Assembly (NCBI RefSeq): GCF_004027225.2
Contig: NC_044282.2
Location: 69,117,787 to 69,181,786, forward strand
DNA length: 64,000 nt
Reading direction: 5' to 3'
DNA from: Strigops habroptila
Lineage: Eukaryota > Chordata > Aves > Psittaciformes > Psittacidae
The notes below the pieces were generated by a model that was not told the origin of the DNA, did not search any database, and saw only the letters and a list, made by a program, of their open reading frames with translations. This document shows positions 1-64,000 of the stretch, one piece after another; within the stretch, counting starts at the first letter, position 1, and every line of letters begins with the position of its first letter. The position numbers and the translations under genes were made by a program.

Positions 1-3000
1 GCAGAGATAGCCAGCCCGTCTCTCCAAAATGATAGCAAAAGAGTCTCAGCTGTGCTTTCCCTCAGGTGTCTTCTTCAGATTAGAAGTAGTAACCACCTGT
101 AATAACTTCCTGGCTCAGCTAATTTTACTGTAATTACATCCCACATCTTCTCTGACCTAACTTGGTGCAAGCTGTCAGCAAAAATACACTGGCTCCCTCT
201 TGTAGCATTAATTCTGTGAGCCTTACAGATCTTATTGCAAAAAATGGAAGCCTGTCAAAAAGAACATGTCTTTTGTCTCCATTAATAACAAAGAGTGGAA
301 TTCAATGTTTTCTTGATGCATTTGTAGCCAGCAGAGTTTTCTTCTAAAGTATAAAAAGCCATTGAAAATCAATGTATTTCACTGATATAGCACTGTTACT
401 AGAGAACTTTAGAAGCCTTTGCTGTGCTGCTTTCAACATGGAGAAAATGGCTAACTCTGTCCACACACAAATGGGCAAATGCATCACTTTCTGTTCGTAG
501 CTTGTGTCTTGGGCTGCAGCAAACAAGCACCGCGATTTATACCAGACACTGGAGAATATGAATATTTTCTTTACTACTCAGCTCCAGGAAAGGATAATTA
601 CTATAAGCAAAACCAGATGAAAATCTGAGAATATTTTATGATTCACTTTCATTAAAAAAAAAATCTCTATTAGCCTTAGAACAATGGGGCCACATTCACA
701 CTTGGGGTAACATCACTGACATCAGTAGAATACTACAATTAATTTGGCCCATGGGATCTACTTGAAATGTAACATACTGTCACAAGGATGACAGCCAAAT
801 TCTGTGGAGAAAATCTCTCTATACCGACTCATTTGGCTTTAAACACAGTCCAGCTGTACAAGCAGGAATCTAGTGGGCTGGATCTTCAAGAGCAACTCTG
901 CTTACATCTGTACAATAAAGCTCAGTTATCACTACCTGAGAACCTGGCCAAGTGTCTTTTCCAAACCAAATGGGAGATCACAGCATAAACATTACTCAGC
1001 ACCAGAATGATACCTATGTGACATTCAGAAAAACAAAGATATTGGGAGGTAGAATGTAAGAGCAACCACGTAGCCAAAGATCTAAATGAAATGCTGATAT
1101 CCTTTGCTAATCCTTTCTTATCCTCTCTCCTCTCTCTCCCACCAAGCAGTCTCCTGAATCATATTAAGCTGCAGGGAGAATCAGCAAGAAAAGCAGAAGG
1201 CTCTTTCGCTGCTTCTGTCATCATTTGTTTTTTTTAAACAGAAAATTATTGCCCGTTTCAGTGATGACGTTTTAATGAATCCATCAATCACTGCAAACTC
1301 CAAACTAGAACCCTACATAAGAGAGACCTATTTGTAATACGTGACCTAAGCTCATACCTAACAAAATTAGTTCTCAGAGAGACAATGCAGGTCTTTCACT
1401 GCTGTCTCTATGGAATCGTAGATGATTAAGCTGGACAGGGCCTTGTGGGTCCTCAAATCCAATCCCCTACACCTAGCATCACTTTATCCCTTTGCTGTTC
1501 CCTTGAGTGCGTTATCTAATCCTTTGCTGACTGATTGTGACCCACCTTACAACTTCTCTTCCATGGGCAAATTTTCATTGTGTGTTACCTAAGCAAGCTG
1601 TTCATCACCCTTATAGGTCTTCAGTTTCACTGTATCAGTGATTTTTAGGGTGTTTGGATCCATGCTATCTCCTCTTCCTTTAATTATTTTAAGTCTTTCC
1701 AACATTGCCTTTTGCTTTTTCTTTTTGTTGATTTCTCACTCATTTATTCGGTACATCTCAGTGCTGCAGGTTCTATTTCAAGGGCAGATCAGCCAGTGCT
1801 GCATCACACTTCTGCCCTCATGTTGGGCTCCTCAGGGCACATTCATAGCCAAATCTTTGACTTTTTTTTGCCACTGCCATCAGTATGCAGTAAATTCCCC
1901 AACTCCAGTACTTCATGACTCAGTTCTTTGCTTCTCTTTTTACTGCTAACAGACCCATTATGATTTCCTTTCATTACCTTTGCACCGTATCTCTCAGGTT
2001 GATGTTTCATAGTTCTCACCTCATATCTCTGCTTTCTTGCCACAGCATTGCTTTTCTTTGCCACTTGTCCTCTACCTACAGGAGCTTACTTGTTATAATC
2101 AGATTGAGATGACTACTTAACCAGCTGGGTTGAGAGCATTCTCCCTACCAACTCCTCTTCCTCAAGACTCCTCTCAGTGACACCACTGGGATGCAAATCC
2201 CTGAGATGATTTTTTAGAGAAGGTCCTGACTCCACATTCAAAACTTCTGAGCTCTCCACTCTTCACTGACTGTTATTTTGGCTGCTGGTGATTTGAACTT
2301 CTGTAAATGACTTAAATGCATTCAGTGTGCTGCATTCATGGACAAATCCATGAACAAATATCTCTGCTGGCTCCAGAAGCATCAAAGAAAGCAGTTGCTG
2401 CTCCCTCGTGGTCATCAGCATCATCCCTGATCTGAAAGTTACCATTGCCTAAACTTTGCTTCTATTTATGATCTTCTATCTATTGTCTGTCTACAGAGAT
2501 GTTTCTGTCTATGCTCTTGGTTAAGTCAAAGTGAATCAAGGTAATGAAGACTTACTACTGAAATGGCTCAAATCAAGCCGTGTCCACAGCCTCATGTGAT
2601 GACACGACAAGACTCAGACTGGGAGACTGTTACAAAAAGCATTTTCTAAAGCAGCGGGGCAATCCTGAATGGAAGGATTTCTCTCCATCCTTTTCTGCTT
2701 TCTTTTTTACCACTTGGTAAAGTGTTTTCACTGACTACATCTCCTGTCAGTACTGTCTGGCATGACTATGAAGCCGCTTTAAAACTTCGGTGGCCCCTTG
2801 ATTTTCAAAGAACAGAAAGAGACCAGAACACTTACATTGTATACAATACAGAAATCAAAGCTTAGATGTTATCACACAGCTGACCTCCTTCTGTGCTCAC
2901 CATGGATGGCATCACACAGAAAATCTGCAATTATGAAGTGAATGGCAATTTCAAAACCTTTAGAAAAAAATATCTTCGTATATTGAGACCAGCACAGAAT

Positions 3001-6000
3001 GAAGCCTTTGCTCTCAGTGTGCCTTTATTCTTTTGACGCCCATTATCCCTTGCTATATTCACTACCAAGATATTTCTTTTCCCATCTGTTAGAACCCAGC
3101 ATGAAAATCAGACAGGGCTCTTGTGCCCGTTTCTCCCTATTTTACACTTAAAAGCTGGCTTTACTCACTGTTGCCAATTCAGTCCTGTAAGACCAGTATC
3201 AAGAGTGGCCAAATGGAGACCACCCTCAGAGAAGAATCTGCTTTAGCTGTTTGCCTCTCAGTGATCAAACATGCCCAAATATCCTTCACAGGGCTAGTTC
3301 TGAAGGAATGAAACTTTTTTTATTTTCTTATCATTTTCCATTGGGACTGAAAAAGTTCTGTGGAAAAACTTCCAGAGCACCTCTATCTTAAAGCATTGCC
3401 CTTGACCTGTTTCCACACTTGCACTTGTCCTGAAGAGAAGACAATCCTTCTTTCTATCAGCTTGTTTTATTTGCTTTGCCACTGGTTCACATCTATCATT
3501 CCTAGTTATGGAAGAACAAGGCATGTCTTTGCTTTTTGGCTCCACATTGTTCCTCCTTTGTTCTAAACAATCAAGGGACCTGTCTGCTGTCATGAACATC
3601 CATGTCATACTGGTGTGGCGGGATCTCCTCTTCTCTCCCTCTTTGAAAATCAGTCTGTCTTTTCTTTCCCCCTTCAATCTCCCCTGTGGAGTCTCAATCC
3701 TGGCTGTCTCCACTGTCTTGTTTTTTTGTCTTTGGGGGGTAGTTTCCCTTCCTTTCTTCTTTGCTTCTGAATTGTTTTCCTTCTCCAGTTGAACAAACTT
3801 GTTGCTCAGCTTCATCTCTCCTGCACTAGCTAATTTCATCCTCTCTCTTGCACTTGAGTAGGGTTCTCCCATGGAAATCCGTTCCCATCATTCTATTCTC
3901 CAGGCCTCCTTCTTCAGAAAGCATCTTGCTTCTGCTGTCCCCTCAGGATATTCCTCAATCAAGTCTTTGATCTCCTGTATAAATTTCAAGTTACCTCCAT
4001 TTGCCTCTTTAGTGCTTGCATTGTTTCCTCCATGACCATGGTCAAATGGCGTTTCATACTTATGTACCTTCCATCATGTGCCACATCACACTGATGGGAG
4101 ATTTTGCAACCATACATCATGTTTGTGAACCCTTTCCTCTTTTGTCCCCTTCAAATTATTCTTCAAAAGGACCTAAATGAGTTAGGTACCAAAATTCCAC
4201 TGGTACTTACTAGGTGCTGGGTGTGTTGGTTTGTGATACATGTTAGAGAAACAGGAGACTATCACAAGCTGTTAAGCAATAAAAATCCCTGCAACATGAT
4301 CTATTGTGGTTGGACATTTTATTGAAATCCTGGATAGTCATTTGCAAAAAAGCTGACACGCAGGGTTTGGATTTAATCTTCACATTTCCACTCAAACTGT
4401 GGCATTGTTTGAACACAACAGCTTTGGGATCCTGGCAAAAGGGTAAAACTGTCCAAGCTGTTCCACTCTGGTTTGAATTATCTCTCTTTTTATTTATTTA
4501 TTTCTAGCTTTGAAGTCTGTGTACTTTAAAAATCAATGAACATCATATTAACAAGCAGACACTAATTACATTTTAACAAACTGGAAAGGCTTGGCTGCAA
4601 ATCTTTGAAATTATAAATTCACATTTGAAAAAGCTTCCTAATCCAACTGGCATCACTGTAGTGAGACAGGGACAAAGCCTGCACAGAGTGAAAATGTTAA
4701 AAGAATCTGTTTTCCAGTATTTTTTCCTGATTTATAATTAGTTTTCATCATTGGACTGTCTCATACACTAGATCTGGTAAACAGGGTACTCGTGACTTTT
4801 CCAGGATTAATGGAGAAGTCCTGAGATGTGAAGATTAAAAGATCACTCAGATAATAACAATGCTTAGGTCTTTTGTAGCTCTTCTCATCAGTTCAACTTT
4901 GTGTTTTACAAATAAATCAGGGTCACTATCACAGTTCTACAGAGGGATAGAAATGAGGCGAGGAACTTAATGTGTCTCATCTGCAGTTACTTAGCAGAGC
5001 AGAGACAGATCAGAACTGGGTCTCTTGCATCTGGTTTAGAGCTCTGGTCCATAGGTTACATTGCAGAACAATTTTTAAAATATGGATATTGGAGCATGCA
5101 ATGGGAGTCAGAGCGTTTTTGTCAGGATGTTCAGGATGCACTGGGAAGTGACAAAGTGTAAATAGATGGTCCAGGAACTATGAAAAATATCATGCCTCTT
5201 CTGACCACTCTGGCTGAGAGTAGCTGCATCCTTGGTGTCAGGGTTTTTGGAAAGGCAGCTCCCACATGAAAGTAAGATCCCCAGCAAAGCGGGATTTGTA
5301 CAGAACAAAAAACTGTTTTGTTTCTGTACAGTGCAGAGAGCCAAGTCATCACGAGGTTTGTGTTGTAACAACAAGGGGAGAGTAGGACACACGCAGGATA
5401 CTTGTGTCAGAGCAAGCTCCAGGAAACACATAGGGGAAGATATGCTTTTGAAATGTCCCCACTGATTTCATCACTTCTGTTCTATTCCAGAACAGCTGCT
5501 GGAGAGGTCAAAAGATGAAGAACCAGCTTCAGACAAGAGACTATCTGCCACACAACAAAAGCCAGCCTGTGCCAAGAAACACGTGCTCACTACAGTGTCA
5601 TGAGACATATAGGGTTATACTGGACCCCAATAGGCTTAGCTGTCTACTTTATGCTGTGTTCTGAACTGGTAAGATAGATGTGCTGCTTGCTGTGCTGGGA
5701 GTGGAAATGGAGCGATCGAAGATAAGGGCAACAAACATGATGGTACTTCACACTTCATGGCATAAGAGATCAGTTCTATGCTCCAGAAACTGGAGGGTAC
5801 GTATACCTTGGACTATTCACAGGATACTAAAGCCAGCTCAAGTTCATAGCAAATTGTCTGAGACAGTTTAAGTGGAGGTGATAGAAAGCAAGCTTCACTC
5901 ATTTCATCTGGCACCACTGCTCCATGTCACACATACCAAAATTTCTCTGTCTGTTGCAGCAAATACTTGACTAACTTGTGAGAAATGATTTTCGAGACTT

Positions 6001-6997
6001 CCTACAGTGTCCTCCTTTCATGGCTACATCTGGTTGACCTAATTTGCCAGAAAGAAACTCATCTGCTGGAGTGCCCTACAGACCATGTCATTCTGTATCT
6101 GTAAAGAAGGGGGCAGACTGTCATGCCTGTCCTGGAGCCACATCAGTTATACCTGGAGAGCATAGCACAGGCAGTTATCACCATACCACAGCCACTGGCA
6201 GTGGTGGCATCCCAGCAATGATGCCCAGTGAGACCACCACAATCACCACGATGCTGTGCATGGTTGTCACTAGGATGGTCTCTGAACAATTTTCAGCATC
6301 AGCACTGTGATCTACAGATGGTGTCTCCAGCATCACTGCAAAGCTGCTTACCTCTGCAGCACAAGTTGTTGAACCCAGGTATATTGATAACAATACTTGC
6401 TGACCTTCGCACAGCATCTGGCAAAAGAGACTCTGAAAAGGGTCTATGAAATGTAATAAAGTACAAAATATCAGGGACATCTGTATGGCACCCTGTCTAC
6501 CCTACCTTCTCGTCATGAACCAGCTGGAGTAATGCAGAGGGTGCGGTATCTCTCTCTGCCTGCTTCACAGTCACTATTTTGATATTAAAGACCAAGTTTT
6601 CCACCTAGCTGGTTAAAAAGATTTAACAACTCCTGTAACACTTGCACAAAACTGGATCTAATACAAATCTCCAGGCCCACCATGTCTCTCTAGATCCTGT
6701 GCATTTACATTACCCTTTTCATTTGATGAACATGTATATAAAAAAGTTTACCATTGCTCTGTTTTGTCCCTTTTGTCACTTGTCAGTCACATACTACGTA
6801 TGTGAAAAGAAACACACTTACCTCCTAAGTAACTGCTGAGCAACCACTGTTATCTCGACTCCAGACTCATGTTCTGGTGGTGCTGAATTATTATTCTGTG
6901 TGGTCACTTGTATGGTGATTTTGGGATCATCCTGACAGGTCTGAAGCTCTGTTTCACTAATGGATAGAGTGAGATTCTCATTAGCTCTTTTTACAAG
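1..6997. other. Non-coding sequence downstream of SPTLC3
   Basis: No exon of a recognisable gene is seen on either strand. Apart from a possible CR1 relic near 1.4 kb, the sequence is unique-looking. From about 1.6 to 4.1 kb the plus strand is pyrimidine-rich, which leaves long stop-free stretches on the minus strand (for example 3294-3872), a composition effect. A minus-strand open frame at 6178-6480 has a hydrophobic stretch but no recognised family. In mammals ISM1 follows SPTLC3; I see none of its domains here. Confidence 0.7.
1411..1470 (-). mobile_element. Possible degraded CR1 3' end
   Basis: The stretch GGAATCGTAGATGATTAAGC, then GGACAGGGCCTTGTGGGTCC and TCAAATCCAATCCCC resembles the inverted end of an older CR1 (ATAGAATGATTAGGTTGGAA..., ATCCAACCCC). 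It may continue rightward to about 1600 with little recognisable. Divergence is high and the call is tentative. Confidence 0.4.
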
Positions 6998-7279
6998 GCT
7001 ATGTAGTGATAGGACAAGGGGGAATGGCTTTAAGCTGAAAGAGGGTAGATTTAGATCAGATGTTAGGAAGAAATTCTTCCCTCTGAGGGTGCTGAGGTGC
7101 TGGCACAGGGTGCCCAGAGAAGCTGTGGCTGCCCCATCCCTGGCAGTGTTCAAGGCCAGGTTGGACGGGGCTTAGAGCAACCTGGTCTAGTGGAAAGTGT
7201 CCCTGCCCATGGCAGGGTGTTGGAACCAGATGAGCTTTAAAGTCCCTTCCAACCCAAACCATTCTGTCATTCTATGATT
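6998..7279 (+). mobile_element. CR1 LINE 3' fragment
   Basis: A 5'-truncated chicken-repeat-1 (CR1) non-LTR retrotransposon end. It shows the family's conserved blocks: GACAAGGGGGAATGGCTTTA-like, TTAGGAAGAAATTCTTCCC, GGCACAGGGTGCCCAGAGAA, GTTCAAGGCCAGGTTGGAC, and the end block CCCTTCCAACCCAAACCATT followed by TTCTATGATT. It is plus-oriented, antisense to SPTLC3, downstream of the gene. It carries no intact ORF. Confidence 0.95.
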
Positions 7280-9492
7280 TTGTGACTGGTCTGCAGCGAG
7301 CACAAACAACACTGGATGTGTGGGTAAGTGAGGGAAACACCTAGAAACTTATTTTGAAGGCATCTGGAGGCTCAAATATTCAGCTGCCAATAGTGGAATG
7401 ACATCTGTCACTTCTCAGCTGGTGGTGTAGTTTCTTTAAACTTTGGTCCTGATCTGTCTTTTAATTTGAAGAACAATTAAACTTTATGCACAAATAAAAA
7501 GCAGATCATATATTAGAGAATCTCTGCTGGATTTCTAAGCAGTCTTGAAAGTACATAAACACCTTTAGTGTAGATTGCTTTTTTTACATCATTATTTTGT
7601 TCCCCGTCCCAGCAGAGCAGGGAAACACCTTCAATCAAACACGTTTTTGGGATAAAAACAAAAGAAAAAACTGAAAAACCAAAAAAAAAAGCAAAAGAAA
7701 ATTGAAATCCTACCTTAAGTAAATCCACTCCCATATCTTGGTCCCCTGTGAAGAGCAGCGGCTGTGAAACAGTCCAGAGGCATCAGTGTTCAAACCCCTC
7801 TGAAACAAATGTAGGCAGCTCATCTCATGCTGACAGGTTGCTCTCATGGTTGCAGTAGTTTTAAACCAACAGTATTGACTTCAAAGCAAGCTTTAACCTG
7901 ATCTACATGAGTGACAGATCAAGCCCATTCTTGGTTCAACAGCTTGGGCAGTTCAGATTCGGTTCAGCTTAGAAATTTAGCACCATCAGTCGGAAATTTT
8001 TATTTGGAAAGATTAAAGTGTGCAGGAGCTGATGAGGATACCAGGAAGAGCAGGCAGAGCCAAGCAGTGCCTAAAAAGCCAACGGTTAATTTCAGATCCT
8101 CTGCAGTTGCCAGCATGCTTTCCCCTAGACCCAGAGGACGGAAACTAGCAAGAGAGAGAAAACAACATAAAGAGGCAGGAGAAGTGGATGAGGAACCACT
8201 TTGACAAGTTCGATAAGGTCAGGAAACGAAGGCTTTCTAAAAGATGAGGTGGGATAAAGGTAGAGGAAAGGGCAAACAATTCAGGTACTCTGTCAGACAA
8301 ATCTCGAGTCATCCCACAACGTGAAGGTCAGTTAACATTTTATGTAAGATAACAATATGCTGGAATTGCAGCTTGCCAACAGAAAGTTCGTGTAATTATA
8401 CTTACATTTCCACTGGATTAAAATATGACAACTTGAGCAATTTTTATTTATTGAAGGCAGTTCTTCTTCAAAACCTTCTAAAACAATTACAGAGAACTAC
8501 ATCTCCTGAGAACACACATGCCTGAAGATGGAGTACATTCTAGGAAATACGTGATCCTTATGCTAGATGTGCTAATTCGCTAATAAGTACTCCATTGGGT
8601 TTTTTACTTAAGCTAGCTAAAACAGAGTCTCCAAGTGCTGATCAACTCTAAATCTATTATAATGGCTGTAAATCTGAAAAAATTCCACTGAAATTACACT
8701 GGTGGAAAAGCCAGTGCCAGACCATAAATAAGCCTCATGGGGAAAATCTAAAAGTCTGTAGTTCCTGGGAGTTTTATTATTGCACAAGCGGAGCAGGGAT
8801 TTCTCCCTAACTGTTCCCCAAGCCCAGGGGTAGTCAGCCTGTACTTTCTCTAATGTGTAAAGGATGGAAGAAATCAGAAGAGAGCACATAATAAATCAAC
8901 TGACAGTCTCTGAAAAATAGCTGTCCTGTCTCCTTAATATGAGAGAGAGTAATGTTCTGAGGGCAGGAAGAATTCGGCTTTAGACTGAAAACATTCCCCT
9001 ATAGGGGGACAAAAAGTGATCACTCTGTAGTTTAATCAATCTCAGGCCTCTCTTTGAGGAAAATAGCGTGTTGTTTGCAACAGCACGTGTAATAATGTTT
9101 GCTGAAATATAAACTATGGCCGTATACCCCAAGATGGAAGGTCAGAAGTCAACTGAGGATCTGGTCGCAGATGTTCGGCAACAGAGATCAAAATGCAATC
9201 TATCAAATTCAGTACTTTTCCTTGAGGAACAGGTTGCAGAAATTGCTCAACTCCTCTCCTTCACAGTAAGAGCACTCACCCCGTATGTAACAAAGCCGTA
9301 CATCACAAATTGCCAGGTTACTCCAAGACAAAGTTCACATTTCCTATTTTCTCCTCATATCAGGCTTATTTTAACATTTATACACTGAGTTTGCTCTTAT
9401 CCACAGCTCCCTTAAACCTCTGCAGTGTTTTTCAAGTCCGCCTACCAAAGTGAAGAATCATATGACACCATTTAGTCCTCCCCCAGCCCTTG

Positions 9493-9910
9493 ATATATGT
9501 TTCCTAAAGCCGACATTTGATAGTATGGAATGTGTTGTAATCAATTCTTAAAGTTATAGCACCACTGGATTTTTATTAACTTGCACAACAACAACAACAA
9601 AAATCCAACAAAAAATGGGCCCTTGTAACCAATCAGCCTTGTTATATCCTGAAAGCTGCTTTAACAAGCAGGGAGTAATATAGTGTAATTGGTACTCCAC
9701 AATTTAATTGTTCTGTTCTTAAATCTAATATTGCAGCTGTGGGTTAAGTTTACACCACAGCTTTCAAGAGAACATGAAAGTGTGGTACATCTGTGCAACA
9801 GAAAACTAAACATCTCTCATCTGATGTGTTTACAATGACATTTGATAGCGTGGAATTGTTTGGAGTTCGTTCTTAAAGCTGCAGAACCACTTTTCAACTC
9901 TGCAAAAAAG
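9493..9910. repeat. Diverged direct repeat pair downstream of SPTLC3
   Basis: Two similar blocks occur about 327 bp apart: ACATTTGATAGTATGGAATG at 9512 and ACATTTGATAGCGTGGAATT at 9839. Each is preceded by TGAT..TGTTT and followed by TTCTTAAAG, an AGCACCACT/AGAACCACT block and a GCA-rich-A stretch. This is either an old local duplication or two copies of one dispersed repeat. The sequence between is AT-rich. Confidence 0.7.
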
Positions 9911-10886
9911 GGAAAAAACCTCCAGTCTCCTCCAAGCAACTCAGCCCACATAAGGCTGATCATAACACGGCTGCAGGCATTGCAGGGGAACTGCCAGCTG
10001 TGACAATTCCTTCAAGTATCTTTGAGCTTTTGTCACTCAGGCAGTAGAAAAGGGGACAAGGACATCTTCCATAATCAATTATTTGAAAAACAAACCACTC
10101 AAAAAAGTTTGCAAGTAAAACAACCCCCAACACGCATAAACCAGACAAGAATAATTCAAGAAATGTTATTAAGTGGATGACTTCAGCACATTTAGGAATG
10201 GCAGAGCTTTCAGCTTTACAGGTGGCAGAACTGCTTATGGTATCTTGAACTTCACATTCTGTATAACTAATAGCTTCAGCATTATGTACTTATTAGTGAA
10301 TTTATTAAGCCCATAAGTAGTTAAAGAAACTTAGGAATGGGCCCATAAATGTCATCTGCAGTTTGTGAACTTCAAGTATCTGACTGTTTTGATCAAGGTT
10401 TTTACGAGAAAGTTAAATGGTTATTAAAATTATTTACTGCTGCCACACGAAAAGGGAACAAGCCTGCTGAAAAACTTCGGTTGTGATGTGATAGGCTGTA
10501 GGTCAAATGTGTTAGCAGAAAAGCATTTCTGTTTATGTCCAAGCTCATGTTTTTGTACATTATGAAGCTTACAGAGTATATAAGTGGCTGAGACAGAGTC
10601 TGTTGAGGGGAGGAGGCATTTTCCCTTTCCCATAATCGGGTGTCATAAATCCATGATCTGATCAGGCTACTTTTCTTGTTCTCAGCATTAGCCTTTTTCT
10701 AACATTTTCTGTCCTTGTAGAAATGCATGGTAGGGAGACTTAGTTAAAGAGGTGACTTCCGCTCATTCCTCTGTAGCAGTCCACACCGATATCTTGATTT
10801 ATGCTCTTTAAGAGATAAAAGTGAATCTCACTGATGAAGCTCAGCTATATTACCGTACTAGACTGGAATCCATTCAGTTTTTGAAC

Positions 10887-10892
10887 TTTATT
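10887..10892 (-). promoter_or_regulatory. Candidate poly(A) signal of SPTLC3
   Basis: AATAAA on the minus strand lies about 340 nt past the SPTLC3 stop codon and is the first canonical hexamer I see in the downstream sequence. A second one occurs at 10301-10306. Which is used, if either, cannot be told from sequence alone; transcript ends may lie further left. Confidence 0.35.
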
Positions 10893-11229
10893 ATTTCAGT
10901 CACAATTAAGACTACCTAAGCCTCTTCATAACAAGGGGCCATATAACAAAAGCTGTACATTAGCAACTCGATCAATGGATGCATTCATTCTGCATCAAAA
11001 ACACCGTAAGAAGGACAGATCTCCTGGGGAGGCAAATCTGTATCAATATTTCAGTCTCTTGAATACAGAACTTTGATACAATAAGATGCAACACCCGAGC
11101 TTCCCCTCCTTTCAGTTAACTGTGAAATAAAAATTGTCCTTAGAAGGGGAGAAATGCATTTGTATTTTTTAGTTTTCGGGTTTTCCTCCCTTTCATAACA
11201 TCATAATGTTCTCTTTATGGGTGGAAAAC

Positions 11230-62808
<51,579 letters not shown>

Positions 62809-64000
62809 CTAGTTTGAAAACATGCACAGGGTTATGTTCCTGGGAAAATGCCTGCTGCTGTACCCAAGTCATTCCCATTAAAAAGGAAAAATGGATTCAT
62901 TAGTGAACAGAGCTCTGTAACAGCCACATGTTCCTATGTCACAAACAGCAACTATCAGCAAATATCTTACTTTAATTCCTTGAAATACAGTGTTGGTTTT
63001 TTTCAAGGGATGTTTTTTTTGGTTCTTTTGTTGTTGGTTTTGTTTCTTTTTTTAATGGACAACAAGTTGGCCTAGTTCTCCAGTCCAACATTTGGAAAGC
63101 TAGAAACAGAAGGACTCATGATTCTTTCACTGGGAGAAACCAAATTTCCTTTGGTTTCCTTTGCTATGTGCGGAGCAGATTGCAAAACTGAGATAAACAA
63201 CTCACTCATTATATTTCATTAAATGCTGGATACATTAGATTAAAGCTAGTCCAATGTAATTGATCTAGGCATTATTGGCCTAGCCTGCACATGCACACAG
63301 CCAGTTAGACAACTGGTTTGGTCAACAATTAATTTCTATCTATGGATTTTACTTGGAAATTAAATTAAAAGAAAGGTATGGAATCTAAACAAAGTTTTAT
63401 ATGAAACAGCAATATAGGCATATTAGACACTGGATACAATAAACTGATAAAATAACATGGTATGTAGTTATTTGTGGAAGACTGGGGAATTAAATGAACA
63501 TGTAATCCATGGTGGATGGCAAAAAGATTTAACTGGCATATCTGGAATCAAAATAGCTCAATAAATGGCCAAATGATGCAGTGGATTGAAAAGGATATTC
63601 CATGAGAATGCTGACAAAAAGACTGCACCCTGATATTTCATTAAGTTGTGCATGCATCTTTGGAAAGCCAAAACAAGAAACAGTTTTGGGAATTTTATTT
63701 GTAAGAGGAACAGTAAGACTATTTGTATTTTCCGTCCATTATGGCAAGTGTTATTGTAAATGATGGCTCAACCTGTGCAGACAAGGAGGAGCAACAAAAA
63801 GTCTAAACAAAGTTCGAAACACAACTGAGCCTGCTGAGGTGTAAGTTTCACTTAGAACTATGTGGGATGAAAAATTTCTAAGTCAGGACTTGCAAGAATT
63901 CAGGCTACATTCACTCTGTGCTGGGACAGTGATTCCTGAGTGCTCTGTGATCAGGAGCTCAGCAAACCGAAGTCAGCAATTACAGATGTTAGCACCACCT
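62809..64000 (-). other. 3' part of SPTLC3 intron 2
   Basis: The sequence between exon 3 and the window edge shows no match on the minus strand to the expected exon 2 product (membrane segment ending in a charged ERKEQK-like stretch). Exons 1 and 2 and the promoter therefore lie outside. No repeat is recognised here. Confidence 0.75.

Larger units (their letters stand above)
7280..11229. other. 3' flank and 3' UTR region of SPTLC3
   Basis: The 3' UTR of SPTLC3 begins at 11229 and runs left for an unknown distance; AATAAA candidates are at 10887-10892 and 10301-10306. Further left are the diverged repeat pair at 9.5-9.9 kb, a (CAA)n-like tract near 9587-9602, and a small plus-strand open frame at 9116-9388 without a known homologue. 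No second gene is supported. Confidence 0.7.

Noticed and set aside
3294..3872. 192-codon minus-strand open frame as a gene
   Set aside because: Its composition simply mirrors a pyrimidine-rich tract. It has no domain and no splice context, and overlapping frames on the other strand are equally open.
7056..7262. Open frames inside the 7.0-kb, 49.7-kb and 62.1-kb CR1 copies
   Set aside because: They lie in the non-coding CR1 3' end or its antisense and recur in each copy because of the shared repeat.
62809..64000. Search for SPTLC3 exon 2
   Set aside because: No minus-strand match to the expected membrane segment or to a charged stretch before a donor site was found.

Overview
This window is vertebrate, almost certainly avian, genomic DNA. 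It is AT-rich, exons are small and separated by kilobase introns with canonical GT-AG borders, and at least seven clear copies of the CR1 retrotransposon 3' end are present, with the bird-typical terminal TTCTATGATT-like motif. There are no operons, ribosome binding sites or other prokaryotic features.

The window holds one gene I can support: most of SPTLC3, the long-chain-base subunit 3 of serine palmitoyltransferase, on the minus strand. Ten coding exons (matching exons 3 to 12 of the 12-exon mammalian gene, as I recall that structure) run from 62808 down to the stop codon at 11230-11232. Joined, they give 1356 nt: 451 codons plus stop, with every splice phase consistent and no frameshift. 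The missing N-terminal part (about 100 residues, with the membrane segment) must lie beyond the right edge. The PLP-binding lysine, the DEAH motif and the active-site histidine are all intact, so the gene looks functional. Paralogue choice (SPTLC3, not SPTLC2) rests on the C-terminus and on several diagnostic residues.

Layout. 1-11229: sequence downstream of the gene, including its 3' UTR of unknown length, one clear CR1 copy, a diverged internal repeat and no recognisable second gene. 11230-62808: the SPTLC3 exons and nine introns of about 1 to 13 kb; the introns carry CR1 fragments in both orientations, an older CR1 relic, microsatellites and short duplications. 62809-64000: part of the intron between exons 2 and 3.

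I did not find an undescribed biological system. The best unexplained items are a compound perfect inverted repeat at 50095-50146 that looks like a template-switch product, a CpG-enriched island inside the largest intron (26611-26750), a pair of overlapping opposite-strand ORFs around 32 kb, a tandem pair of splice donors at exon 10, and a diverged repeat pair near 9.5 and 9.8 kb.
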